This document shows, in pieces, positions 41,436 to 53,274 of a DNA stretch of 64,000 nucleotides. The position numbers and the translations under genes are program-made. The first letter of the stretch is position 1. Each line of letters begins with the position of its first letter. The notes under the pieces are model-generated. The model worked only from the letters and a program-made list of their open reading frames with translations. It was not told the origin of the DNA and ran no database searches. Source of the DNA: Umbilicaria muhlenbergii (lineage: Eukaryota > Ascomycota > Lecanoromycetes > Umbilicariales > Umbilicariaceae); assembly GCA_000611775.1 (NCBI GenBank), contig KK106983.1:5585818-5649817 (forward strand), written 5' to 3'.

Positions 41436-44400
41436 TTATTTGTCCCACTCTTGATTGCCATCATACCTCGGCGGGAGTTCAACATCCCACATGGGCCTCT
41501 CCACGAGCGCAACCTCGACGCCTCCTGATGCCTCGTCATGATCGCTTTCCTGGTCCAGTTCGGGACTCGCTGCGTCAGGCCCGCCGCCTATGAGCACCAT
41601 CCCCATTATGGGTCTGTACTTCAACGTATGCCAATAAGCCGGACCATCCTCGGCTCTCTTTCTCACCATGGCCATGTCACCATTGACAGGGGGCGGACCA
41701 TCGACATCCATCGCCTCTTCACCATCACCATTGGTCAGGGCGTCGTGCCGGAGACCCCTCCTTAAACTAGCTAACATTGGCCCATTGACAGCGTCGTCGT
41801 CCTCGTCGTCACTGGCTGGCGTGGGCTCGCGGTCGATCGAGATCCACCGACGGTCTTCGGGATCTAGACCATTGTTGCTCTTACGATATACCCTGCTGAA
41901 CCCTACTTCAAGCTCCCCGCTTGGAATCTTGCTCCCAGCGCCGCTGCTATACTCTCGAGGGTCCTGAACCTCGCTAGGCCTTCGCTCGCGCTTTCGCTTC
42001 CTTTTCAGCTTGTTTGCCTCAGTCGCATTGTTAACATCTTCCTCCTCGGACCGAGATTCTTCGTTTTCAATGGGAGGAAGATCTTTCGATAGATTGAACA
42101 TCCAAAGCCAGGAGCTTCCATAGATCCACATTCGTTGCTTCCCCAGATCAGTGTTCCAAATAAGTCCCATAGCACGATCCCGGTTTTGCCTAAACTTTGT
42201 GGGCCAGCTAGAAGTAGGGTTCCTTCGCGACCAATCCGACAGTTTGCCGGATAGAACCTCAAACTCATACATCTGATGCTCACATGTCACGGCAAATAGT
42301 CGATCTTCACCGTTCGGGAGGTCATGAGAGTGTGGGTGTGGGTTATGGCGTGTCGGATGTAACGCTGTATTACCATTGCTCAACGCAGCTGATGACGTTG
42401 TTTTCGATGGCCGGAATGATAGGACGAGCGGTGCAGCACCTAGCTTTGGGAGAAGTGAAGCGACAGGATTGCGAATCCAATGTTGGCCTAGGATGACTAG
42501 GGCATGGCCTTCCTCGTCAGAGCCATCGTCATCCGAAGAAGTGGAAAATTTTGCATCGTCTTCTTGTTGCGTCAGGTCCTCGTGGCCTTCTAGAACCCAG
42601 GAGTCAAGGTAGCCAGAAAGGTCACCGACAACCAATATCCTGCTATCAGCCGAGAAAGCGGTCCGAGTGACTGATCTGTCGTACTTCCCAAGACTCCCAT
42701 GCTGTAGCTTTGGCGCAATTGGATCTCTGTGTAGTCTCTTCAGGTCTACGACCTTCGGCAACACACGTGGGTTTCCTTTTGGAGTCTCAGTCTGGATTAA
42801 CCTGTAGACCTGAATGGAGTTTTCAGGCCTGACTATCACACACCACCTTGAGTCCGGCGAAAATTTGACCAATTTCGCGCCGGATTTAGCGACGCTTTGA
42901 GGGAGATCGATCTTTTGCACCTTGAGCGCGTCACCTGTCTCCGGTTTACGCTGTCGTAGATGGAACAATTTTGTCTCTGCTACGGTGGCAACAGCGAGCA
43001 TGCTCCCGTCTGCAGCTAGATCGGTAGAACTGAGATTCTCCTCGCACTGAACATCAAAGGTTAGCATGAGTCAACATGCGAGAAGCTTGCCACCAACTTT
43101 GACCGCGATCCTAGCAACCAGCTTCCTGGATCGACCATCTGTGCCCATTTCACCGTCTTCAACACCAAATCTCCGTCCTGTGCGAGTGCCAAGACGCCAC
43201 AGGCTAACCTCCCGTTCCCACCAACTCATCATGAGACGCTTGCTTGGAGCGCTCACAAGCTGAGGAAGCTGCGGAAGACTCGAGAGCGAACGGTGATACT
43301 CTCGTCCGAATTCTCGAAGTGGCGTTATGATGGGAGTAGTATCAAGCCCTGAAAGTCAGGCTTAGTGTTGCTCCACAAGGATTCGACGATGATGTTGACA
43401 TACCCCCTGATGCCAGAACACTAATCCCCTTTGCTTCATACGCTGCCATTGTCTTCACATCATGCGTGTGAGATCTTCTATGTGAAATCTCAGCCCAACG
43501 ACGACGGTCACCTTTATTGCTACCGCCAAATCGTCGGTATACTGTTGTCCGTCTGTCCATGCCCCCACTGACCACAGTATCCCCATCCGCACTGGTTATG
43601 ACGTCGAGTACGTCGGCGTTATGGCTCTTGATACGCTGGTGTAAAGTATAGTTCTTCCCATCCCAGAATCTGACTTCTCCTGTCGAATCCCCTGAAACAA
43701 TGGTTCCATCAGGTAAGCATCTCACGGACCACACAAGAATCTCTTTGGGCCCCTCTTTCGGACCAGCTCCTAGTGACATACTTCTCTTTTCCTGGCCATT
43801 GCGTATGTCGATGACCCGGATAGTGCTGTCGGCGTAGCCAGCGATAACAGTGTCGCGGTCTTGGAATGTGATGCTTAGTACTCGTGCCCGCTTTTTGGAC
43901 GGCCGCGTAAGTGTTCGGAGATATCTGAGCTCGCCATCGGCTGTAGAAAGTAGGACCACGCTACCGTCAGCGCACCCTACCGCCAGATGCTGCCCTCGAA
44001 ATTCCCCCTCTTGCGCTGCTGTCTTTGTCGTTCCTTCCGTAACTTCCTTCGGTGCTTGCCATCTCGGCTGCGCAGCTAGACACCAGGCTTCACCATGATT
44101 GCCCCCGGAATGTTGCACAGGCCTTCCGAGGGAAAGGTCCCACTCAGTCACAGCGGTCGAGTAGCCAATGCTGAACAACCGCAGCTTGCCCGGTACCTTC
44201 CAGCCATTCTTGTCCTTGTCGTCTGGGTCTTGAATCCAAGCAAGGCCTTCGATGCTGCGATCCTTGCCTCCTCGAAGTATGCTCTCTTGAAACCATGCGC
44301 CTTTTAAAGGATTCCAGATTTCAATATCGCCGTTGGCTCGGCCAACTGCCAGCCGCAGAGTTACAGGTCCTTTACCGGGGGTTTCTACGGACGAAGGATG

Positions 44401-44466
44401 CGAGAACGCTAGAGCGTTGATAGCGGAGGGGGGGTATGGCACGAATCGACAGCGATGGATATCCAT
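41436..44466 (-). CDS. UTP4: U3 snoRNP / small-subunit processome protein Utp4 (WD40)
   Basis: Three exons (44466-43404, 43348-43098, 43046-41436) give 974 residues. Utp4 (human cirhin) is part of the UTP-A/t-UTP subcomplex needed for early 18S pre-rRNA processing in the nucleolus. The start MDIHRCRFVPYPPSAINALA matches the family; a Met eight codons upstream is less likely. WD40 blades are visible: LRLAVGRANGDIEIWNP, GKLRLFSIGYSTAVTEWDL, HLAVGCADGSVVLLSTADG, VIAGYADSTIRVIDIRNG, IVSGDSTGEVRFWDGKN, VVSGGMDRRTTVYRR, and further ones in exon 3. Acidic/basic linkers (SDDDGSDEE, KLKRKRKRERR) fit a nucleolar protein. The end, ELPPRYDGNQEWDK, fits the family. Intron 2 has donor GTTGGT and branch GCTAAC. 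Confidence 0.93.
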
Positions 44467-45015
44467 GGTTTCTCTGAGGGTTGTTAGCAATATCTACATT
44501 GCGCTCGACTTCATAACAGATACCAACATTATAGAACCCTGTTTATGCCGAGCCGTGCATAATGAGCTGCTCCATCAGATCCCCCAGGCTTGTGACGGCG
44601 ACAACAAAAGCACGCTGCTGCCATGGATGAAAATCCAACAGTTTCTCACAGGGCAGTTTTTCGCGGGGCGGCACACCGGCCCTACATAATTCCGTGTCTA
44701 CGCTAAGATACCGCAAATCGGTCGCTCGCGTGGCACTCCACCAGGTGGCGGATTGCAAGCCGTGAGGGAGTCCTCGGACCCGAAGGATTTCATTCGCAGC
44801 GTTGATCGACGGCTGGATCGTCGAGTCACAATGCATGGGAGCGGCGATTGCATGATAAGATCTACGACTACTGCCTTTGTTCATCGTTGCAAAGGCCCTT
44901 CTAGATCGCTATGCCCCAGATCTCGCGATCAAGTGCATCGCGGGCGAATTTGCCTTCTATATATTTCCATTGAGAGATGCCCTTAAGACGTACAGAATAA
45001 GTCTCCGTCACAGAA
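44467..45015. promoter_or_regulatory. Bidirectional promoter region, Utp4 / F-box gene
   Basis: 549 nt between divergent starts. A TATATATTTCC stretch lies about 55 nt before the F-box gene ATG. Confidence 0.45.
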
Positions 45016-45925
45016 ATGGCACCGACCGAAGCAATGGCCCAACCACTCAGTCCCTTCCAGGTCTTCCTTCCAGAGCTTTTGCTCCAAGTCTCCGAATACT
45101 TGACTCCACGAGAAAAGTCGCGGCTCAGCAGGGTCTGTCGAACCGCGTACGCAACCGCTGCACCACAGTTATGGAAGCATCTCGAGCTTCTGATTCCCGC
45201 TCCGCAAATGGTTCCCGAGGCCTCGATCTACCTTCCCGACATTTGTGAGCAGCATTGCATCCATAAGATCATTCAGTCGCCACGACCTATCTTGAGTTGG
45301 GTGAGAAAGCTCACAATCAGGTTCACCATGCATGAGACATCGGCGCAAGCTCAGAAGCGCGGACGCTTCAACGAGCAAGCAGAGACAGGAGCGTTGCACG
45401 GCTCGACGAACGCCTCGCTATTCGTTGCCGAAAATCGCTGCGTCGACTTCTATCGTGCGGTGTATGAGCTCCACGCTCGTATACCCAACTTGAAGCAGCT
45501 TGCGCTACCCATCTGGGTGGGGACGACGCCGGTGCACCTAGAGTTAGCACAAGCTTACTATGACTATGGCATCGATTTTTGGAGCAGAGTATGACCTCTC
45601 CAGAGACCTGCTATCATGAGATGTGCTGACTGATTCATAGGTGTTCATGGGGCCTTTCGATGCCATGCAAGGAGTACCCAAAGCCCCAGGCAGCCTGTGT
45701 TCCCTAAGATTCGATGTGTACGGCAACGAGTTCGCGACAGGCTTTTTCATGAAGGATACAACGGACGAATACTCGCAGGCTCACACAGCGAAGAAAATGG
45801 CAAGAGCCTTTGGTGAACTTGGCCAACAGGATGTTGGCGGGAAAGAAGTCCTGAGTGAGGTTACATTTCGTGTCGTCGACGGTAGTGCGGAGAAAGAGAT
45901 GGTCTTCAAGACAACCGGCGTATAG
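45016..45925 (+). CDS. F-box protein, hypothetical
   Basis: Two exons (45016-45588, 45641-45925) with a 52-nt intron (branch GCTGAC, acceptor CATAG) give 285 residues. An F-box is seen at residues about 15-58: QVFLPELLLQVSEYLTPREK followed by SRLSRVCRTAYATAAPQLWK. The rest has leucine-rich traits (ILSWVRKLTIRF, RIPNLKQLALPIWVG, LCSLRFDVYGNEFATGF) but no clear repeat domain. Probably an SCF ubiquitin-ligase adaptor; the target is unknown. Without splicing the first exon would stop two residues past the junction. Confidence 0.8.
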
Positions 45926-46231
45926 CAAACCCTCGAGCACACTATTGTTCATTGTCAGTTTACTCTTAGGTATGAAAGGAATAAATGGCCTAGAATGATC
46001 CAAGACTTCCACTTCGTGCTATATGGGTGCGGTGCCTGCATTGTTAGCCTAGCAATGAATTTGCCAGAACCTTCAAGTCTTTCAAGGACACGACATGAAA
46101 TAATACCGCTCTATAGAGAGCGATTGGTGCAGCAGTGTAATTAATATACAAAAGAGTCAGTGGTCCAGGCACGGGGTAAGGTCCCGCCGTATCTTGAGTG
46201 CTTACAAAGCGCTTTGCAGCATGTCAGAAGT

Positions 46232-46340
46232 GTTGAATTTTCACTGTCGCCTGCTTAGTGGCTTGGCATCCCCCCTCTATATATTCGCACCACTTTTCGT
46301 AGCAATCGAGCTCTAGTCAATCTGTTGAATAAATTTAACA
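46232..46340 (+). repeat. 5' LTR of the miniature Copia-type element
   Basis: About 109 bp. Contains CTCTATATATTCGCACC, a TATA-like stretch that could be the LTR promoter. Confidence 0.85.
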
Positions 46341-46439
46341 GGTTATGAGCCCGGTTAGCGTAAGGCGCTGCGGATTGACTCCGTCCATGCTGAGAGGACG
46401 TTAAAGACTATGCAAACAAGCCCTCTACGGAGGCAGTAA

Positions 46440-46630
46440 CGGAAGCCAGCCCACAGAGGTGGCGTTTCAGTCACGGAAGCCCACAAAGGTGGCCATTCCA
46501 CTTCGGAAGTCCTCCACAGAGAGGCATCCACAGAAGTCCTCCACAGAGAGGCAGTCACGGAAGTCCTCCACGCAGAGGCATTACGGGCCTACAAGGCACT
46601 TATCAGAAGCCCACAGAGGTGGCCATTCCT
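46440..46630. repeat. Short tandem units inside the LTR element
   Basis: Two alternating units: one like GAAGCCCACAGAGGTGGC (three copies) and one like GAAGTCCTCCACAGAGAGGCA (three copies), the latter spaced 26-28 bp. They fill most of the element's interior. Confidence 0.75.
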
Positions 46631-46708
46631 TTGAGAATATAGGGATTTGGGTGAGAAAATGAGGTTGTGGTTTTAGGGTTGTGGGGGAGCAGTCGCAGTG
46701 AGGGGGAG

Positions 46709-46818
46709 TGTTGAGTTTTCACTGTCACCTGCTTAGTGGCTTGGCATCCCCCCTCTATATATTCGCACCACTTTTCGTAGCAATCGAACTCTAGTCAATC
46801 CGTTGAATAAATTCAACA
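46709..46818 (+). repeat. 3' LTR of the miniature Copia-type element
   Basis: About 110 bp, the direct copy of the first LTR, followed at once by the AGAAG target duplication. Confidence 0.85.
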
Positions 46819-48989
46819 AGAAGCACACCCTCTCATACTTTATTGCCGACAACGCCAGTATGGATGGAGGGGCTCCGAGGAAGCCGTTTGCAGACTGCAG
46901 CCATGCCAGCAAATTGTCAAGCCTACGTAAACGTACTCGTACCTTGAATGTAGGCAGGCAAGGTCTGGGCTGCGAGCGGTCCGTGGTCGAAGTGGGGGGC
47001 AAAGCTAGAATTCCAGAGCGCCAGGATGAACGGCTCGATATCGGGTCCTGGCAGCAGTGTCGCGTGTGGTAAGTTCTGTACGCCCATGGTAAATTTACCA
47101 AAGTGGAAAGTGGACGAGGTGGACCACACGCTCCGTAATCTCAGTCCCGATAACTTGAGCTGGCTGAATTGAAACTTCTGTTGCTGCAGGTACGAAGTCC
47201 GCTCTACAGCTACTTTCCACATCTTGGCGTTCAATTAATGGCCGGGCCAAGCTCGGACATTCGAGATCAGTTCGCTGGAGCCTTGTATAGAGTCTAGAGA
47301 TGTATCCCGAGTATGTTAATTGTTAAATCGTGAAAGCGGTTCTGCTATACCCGATAGGGCCAACAGGGCGGATGGTCGGTAGTTGAGTTCTATGATACGT
47401 ATTAATCTATCGCTGTGCTGGGATCAGCCTTGTGTGGGTGAGAAATCGGCTTGCGTCGAAACGCGTGTGTTCGCGCTACCGGAAGTGCTTGGAAGGTCAG
47501 GTACGGAGTAGACGCGTTAAGTGGTGCTTCAGCCACACTTGTCATTTTCTTGGATTATGTAGGGAGAATTGAAACTTCTAGTGGTACCTCGTTGTTGGTA
47601 GGGCGACTTGGTCCCAGTGACGATTCCTCACCTGTGAAGTGGAGAGGATTGAACAGCTTTGCCTTCAGTCTTACTCTTGGCGTACGACATTTTCCGTACT
47701 CCATACCTCTACAGTGGATTTCTTTTGTTTACCAGAGTGGATATGGCTGGTCTCTTTGCTCCCTCACCTTCATCTTGAACTCCGAAGCCCCCCAAACGGA
47801 GACGGAGACGAGAGGCGTCTGCGCAACTCAGGAGAGGCCGTGCGTGCTTTGTGCCTGCTTCATGCCCCGCAGTGATTGACGTAAATCTGTCTCACTCTCA
47901 TTTTCACCTTAAGGTTGCTGGCGACCTTTATTTTTTACAGGTGCCTTAGAGTGTTGGTGGCTGACCGGCATCCGCATCCCATGCCGCATCGTGATAAGAC
48001 AATGGACCCGGACATGGTGGCGGACGTGTAAAAGGACCCTATCTTTAGCCCCGGCGAAAAGCTCAACGTGGTCGTTTGAGAAACATCTTGACTCACTATT
48101 CCCGTGGAGGTATAGTTGGAGGGTCTTTTCTGATTGCCAATTTTCAAACACTGCGAGACTCTGAAAGACTAGATAAAACGTCCCTCAGCCTTTCTCCACT
48201 CGCCGGCCGGAGACGATGGAGAGAGCGTGGACCCCTAACGGTTCACGAATGCACCCTGCACTAGTACCTGTGCATGGAGGGTGGAACAGTGGACTTCAGA
48301 CGGGCAGACGGGCAATTGCCGCCGTCACTATTGACGCCATATTACAGTCGAAGATCACCGCAAATTGGATCGGCTCTGCCGTGTATGTATGAGTTAGCTG
48401 CAATGCGCGGCGTCTCGAGCTCTAATAAGGTGCCCACGCGGCGAGTCGACCAGGGCCGTCGCTGGAGGGCCGCCAGATCGTGACAGCCATGCAGTTATCG
48501 TGAAGTGGATCAGCAGTCTGAGAATTTTCAGATATGGATCACCTCATAGCCCATCGTAAAACATGGCAGGTATATCGGCGACAGTAGGGTGCAGGCTGCA
48601 GTTGGGCGGGCCTGCGGAGAAGGGTTTCAGCAAAAGACTCGTCGCGTCTGAGGCTCCAGACTCCGTTCTGCCGGGTCATTGGTCTTCTTGAACCCCTACC
48701 ACCATACCTTTCAGGCAGGTTACTCCTCGATAAGACTGATACACAGGTTTCTTATGAGCCACAGTACCAAGCATCTGGCTGTCAACTGTCGGTTAAAGTA
48801 AGGGGGTGTGTTGCACGTTGCACAAAAAGTTTGAGATCGCTACGGTACGGACCACGTTGACGCATCGTGAGTGCGTAGAGCAAACAAAAATAATTGTCAC
48901 TCGTGGAGTCGTGCGCGATGACCATGTTGCTCGCCTTTAAGAAACACTTGGAACGCGTTCACCCAGTCGACTTCGAATTTCTGGCTTTC

Positions 48990-49007
48990 CATTCCCGATC
49001 GGGAATG
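48990..49007. repeat. 18-bp perfect palindrome
   Basis: CATTCCCGATCGGGAATG reads the same on both strands. Its core CCCGATCGGG resembles inverted CCG/CGG half-sites used by fungal Zn2Cys6 dimers, but no target gene is near. Confidence 0.7.
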
Positions 49008-49120
49008 CACAGAGCCAAAGGGTGAGCCTCAAGGCGTGGGGAAATCGTACTGGCTTCCGGGTGGGAGAGTCTCTCCGTAGGGACGATAGCGGCATAGCGG
49101 CACCAGCGAGCTACAAGCGT

Positions 49121-49180
49121 CTCGCAAGGTGATCCATCCGCATTCTCTCGCTCGCAAGGTGACCCATCCGAATTCTCTCG
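49121..49180. repeat. 30-bp tandem duplication
   Basis: Two adjacent 30-bp copies beginning CTCGCAAGGTGAYCCATCCG and ending ATTCTCTCG, 28 of 30 positions alike. Confidence 0.85.
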
Positions 49181-52058
49181 AGAGGTCGCCGTCCTCAGTC
49201 CGTGTCTTAGCCGAAAATGGTAATGATACAGGGAGCGGTACAGTATCTGCGCACTGCATGGGCGAGGTTCAGAATCAGGAAACGCATTGATCCTGAGGGC
49301 TGTGGATTGGCTGGCTGTGGACCCTGGTCCGGAGCAGTATCAAAGTTCTAGGCGGGTTGGAGCGATGCGTGGGCTACCGATACACGAGAGCCTCTCATTT
49401 GCTGCGAAACGCGACGTGGTGATGGGCGTGTCGGACATCTCGTTGGAGGGCGACAGCGCATGGAGTGCGAGGTGCAAGGTGCAAGGTGCAAGGTACTTTC
49501 CCCTGCGGATCAGCATCCAGCAGCAGCATCCAAGCCGTCCGACGAATCAGAAGAAACGTCAGCCACCAACGCTGCTGATGGTGTAGTAAATTCGATGTTC
49601 GAGAATTCGCAGTAACGAAGTGGCGGCCCAATTTCATAGGGAACAATGAATTAGATTGCCCAAAGACAAAGGCGACACGGTTCAAATTGAGCCTACGCCT
49701 TAAGATCTAAGTCATTGTGGGGACACAGGGGACCACAGCCCGAGCGTGGCTCTCTGGTAGATGACGGCGTGCCTCTAGGAGCGGCCAAGCAAGCACGCGA
49801 ATCACTGAACAAGAAAGCCGGGCCAAGGCAATGTACTCCAGCAGACTAATCACGTCAAGGTACGGTAGCACGGAGAAAGTGCAGTGCGGTAGCAGCAATT
49901 ATATGGGTACTGGGTGCTGCAGCGGATAGGCTGTCGCTGCCCATCTCACTAGGCCCCAAACAGGATCCCGGTATCTGTTAGCCGTCTCGAAATCTTGAAC
50001 TTGAATTGGGGCCAGCCTCAACCTACTCCTTCCTCTCCGTATCCGTTGGAGGTGGTTGTTTCTCCTCCTTACTTGTCCCTTCTCCTTCCTCAATTGCCCT
50101 TCATCTCACCTCTGCCAGTCACCCAGAGGTTGAACGGGCTGCGGAGTCGTGTGCTGTGCAGATGTGCTTCTGACCCTCCCCCGACTCCTTCCCCAACGTC
50201 CAGCGGTGCGGCTGTTAGCTCTCGAGTGACAGTCTCTTCAATCACGGACAACGATCTTCCTCTCACTTCTCGTGGATTCCGCCGTCAGCATCACAGTACT
50301 TCTTCACCATCATCCTTTATCGGAGCCAATTTCGGTGAAGTCTCAGGCAGCCCAACACCTACGTACGAATTGAAGCTTCAAGAATCCCATGATCACGACA
50401 TCGACCTCTTCACGTTTGTGTAACAAGCATTGTCCGAGTGCCAATCCGAGTCAAGATAGAACATTGGTAGGTGATTTTATTCCGTTATTGTTCATGACCT
50501 CCAGCCACCACTGCAATTCTCTCCCCCTTTCGTTCGTGGATCGCTTCTATTGGACCTCATACGGACAGCTCGACTCGATAGGTTATTCGACAGAATTATG
50601 GAAGAGCTGGCCTCGTGTGGGTGATCCCCCTCGGTCGGATACAAGAGTCCGCTGTCGACCTTGTGGAACCCGTTAGCCGACACCCTCAGTTCAGTACAGC
50701 TGCTTGGTTAATGTCTGATCTCAGCATCCTCGATTCGGGCAGTATCATATAGACAGAAAGAAGCACAGTCGAGCTCGTCTGCAAAGCATCCAAGTCAATG
50801 TCCATCTCAGCCTGAAGTCCTCGAGCTTGCCATCACGTCACTGCCACTAAGGCGATCTCTCTCGCACGAAATTGCACCTTGGCCAAGCCGCCTGGCATTC
50901 CAAGGACAGACTTCTAGAGGAGATATCTACTCCGGTTATACATCCTTTGTGGCGAATCAAGGCCTCATTTCTGCACATTCTACAATAACTGTGGGACAAC
51001 CTTCCTTACCATGCGGAGGCAAACGCGTGTCTTTCGCGCTTTAAGTTACCATTTCTCTTTCCGTCTTTACAAACACAGCTGCGAGATGTATATCTAGACT
51101 CTCCAACGCTTTGCTAACGGGTGTTGTCGCGTACAGAGAAGTGTGTCGCCCCGTCCTTCGTTTCGTGCCCTAGAAGGTCCAACAACCCCAACGCACAAAT
51201 CGAGTACAAGACATCCAAATACTGTGGGAAAAAGCATTGGTGATACGCGATGTAAGTATTATATTCAGAAGAATTGCTTTCGGTGGCCCTTGAAGAGTTG
51301 AAGTTTTTGGTTGTGGCTCCTTACTTTAAGCTCACCAAGTTCGTACTCTAGCCGTTTGTGGAAAGTTCTCCACATTCTCCACATCCATCAATTTCAACCT
51401 GCCCCCAACGGCACGTACTCGAAAGTGGAGGCGTTAACTCGTCCTCTCCCCCTGGTGCATGTCGCCGAGAGGCAATCTACGAGGTCATTCCAAAGCCTTC
51501 TAGATCTGGACGCGATCAAGCCATTTCGACTAGACTGCAACAGACTCACTTATCCAATTGTGTCATCGTGCCCATCTCCAGACATTCTTTCCCGCGCTTC
51601 TGTTCGTAGTAATCTAATTCTGCCAAGGTAAGCAATGAGCTTTAGCGATCCGTCGAAGGGGGCGTCTAGTCCTTCACGATGTCCCTGCATACCAGATCTT
51701 CATTCTGAACCTCCTCGCGGAAGCTTCAAGGGCTGATGGATGATTTGCACGTTCCAGGTCCGACCTTGAAGGTCTCTTATAACGGGTATCACCGGCCAGT
51801 CGACAGTCGAGAACACCAGCTGTCTAAACACTCTCTCAGAGATTCCAACTAATTACCGTCTTTCGAGTTTCAATAATCTCACCGAAGTCACTCTCTTAAT
51901 AGTCTTCACTATCTTGTTTCAATACTTTCCTTATTCCACAGCCCTACGGACACCGCTCTCGGCAGCTCTAACATACACGCATCGCCTTCAAGCAAGACTT
52001 GAACAGCAATTACAGCTCTTTCTAACATCTTTCCGAGTACTTACAGACTTTTCCCAAT

Positions 52059-53274
52059 ATGGCGTCCTACCGACCGAGTTGTGACAGCTTCTTTGTGGAA
52101 TCTTACGATGATGTTGGCAGACTACAAAGAGCACGTGCATTGGAACAAGAGAAATGTTTCAAGCGAGAAAGGCAGATAGAAATTGCTGAAGAACTGTCGG
52201 AACTAGCGAAGGCAGAGTACCAAGAGGACTTCCTAAACCACATGGAGCAGATGGAGGTTAGGCGCTGTGGCTTCCGTTGACGGGCTTCTCACGCTAATCA
52301 ATGTGTAGCTGGCCACCTTACCAGACGTCGTCTCTATTGACATTCAAACCGAGATCCAATGGTTCATGCGTCCATATCTACTTGACTTCTTGATTGAAGC
52401 TCATAGTGCGTTTGGCCTGCTTCCGGAGACTTTGTTCTTGGCGATCAATCTCCTGGATCGATATTGCTCGAAGCGTATCGTGTACAAGAAACACTACCAA
52501 CTGGTTGGGTGCGCTGCTCTATTAATAGCTTCCAAGTATGGAGATCGTAAAGAGCGGGTGCCCATGATCAGGGAACTCAAGAACATGTGTGGTTTGCAGT
52601 ACGACGAGGACATGTTCACGCAGATGGAATGGCACGTCTTGCAGACCCTTGGCTGGGTCATTGGCCATCCCACCATCGACAGCTTTCTGCAGATTGCACT
52701 TGACGGAGCCAACTACGATTCGGAGGTTGAGCATATGGCATGCTACATTTCCGAAATCGCCCTATTCCACAGGGAATTTGTCTCCAAGCGTCCTTCAGAC
52801 ATGGCTCGCGCCTCATTGACTCTGGCACGATGTATACTCAATCGCCGCCAGCCTGATCACTGCGAATGGTCAGCAAAGTATGACCCACAAACGTTGGTCA
52901 GCTTGTCACAGCAGCTGCACAGGCCGACGGCAGTCGTTTCTCGCAAATACGCATCCTCCCACCTCTCACAAGTGTCCATAATCTTGGAGAGTTTCCTCGC
53001 TCGGCAGGCTTCTATCTCCCGACAATACGAGATGCCACCATCGCCGCCCCGTCAAACCTCCACGACATCCATCAAGAAATCAGTGCCTGTAAACCCAGCT
53101 CTCCTGACGCCACAAAAGGGCCAACATCCAAACCACGGCTACCTAACGCCTCCGATAACCCCAGAGCTCGAATCTTTTGTCGGTCACAACCCAGGTCTGA
53201 TGGCTCGTCACCCTCCAGGCACCCCTACACCTCTGAGCAGCCAGCCTATGACCAATCCTGACTTATACTACTAG
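52059..53274 (+). CDS. G1/S-type cyclin (Cln/Puc1-like)
   Basis: Two exons (52059-52256, 52309-53274) with a 52-nt intron (branch GCTAAT) give 387 residues. The splice restores MEQMELATLPDVVSIDIQTE, leading into the cyclin box: MRPYLLDFLIEAHSAFGLLP, LFLAINLLDRYCSKRIVYKK, YQLVGCAALLIASKYGDRKE, and MEWHVLQTLGWVIGHPTIDS. A second helical repeat (YISEIALFHREFVSKRPSDM, LARCILNRRQP) is present. The tail is Ser/Pro/Thr-rich with several S/TP sites (LLTPQKG, YLTPPITPE, GTPTPLSS), typical of phosphorylation-driven turnover. It would activate the main CDK at Start; the MRPYLLDFL and QMEWHVLQTL wording is that of Cln-type rather than B-type cyclins. The leader upstream looks long. Confidence 0.92.

Larger units (their letters stand above)
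46232..46818 (+). mobile_element. Miniature Copia-type LTR element (TRIM-like, non-autonomous fossil)
   Basis: A 587-bp element with two directly repeated ends of about 110 bp (46232-46340 and 46709-46818), each starting TGTTGA and ending AACA, with inverted tips TGTTGAATTT / AAATTCAACA. It is flanked by a 5-bp target duplication AGAAG (46227-46231 and 46819-46823). Directly after the first LTR lies GGTTATGAGCCCGG, complementary to the anticodon region of initiator tRNA-Met, the half-tRNA primer site known for copia and Ty5. A purine run (AGTGAGGGGGAG) precedes the second LTR. The 368-bp interior codes for no gag or pol, so it depends on a full-length partner for movement. The LTRs are about 95% identical, suggesting an insertion that is neither very recent nor ancient. 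Confidence 0.88.
46824..52058. other. 5.2-kb interval without a confident gene
   Basis: Short ORFs only; the longest, around 47451-47879 and 49995-50423, show no family resemblance. The last kilobase is C/T-rich (for example near 51340, 51890 and 52000) and is probably the promoter and long 5' leader of the cyclin gene. Confidence 0.5.

Noticed and set aside
46923-47234. Minus-strand ORF beginning MNAKMWKVAV next to the LTR element
   Set aside because: It is 103 codons long with a possible intron at its end, but no family was recognised and no second motif supports it.
49995-50423. Plus-strand ORF of 142 codons, Ser/Pro-rich
   Set aside because: Composition follows C/T-rich DNA. No splice partner or family resemblance was found, and it more likely belongs to a leader or intergenic region.
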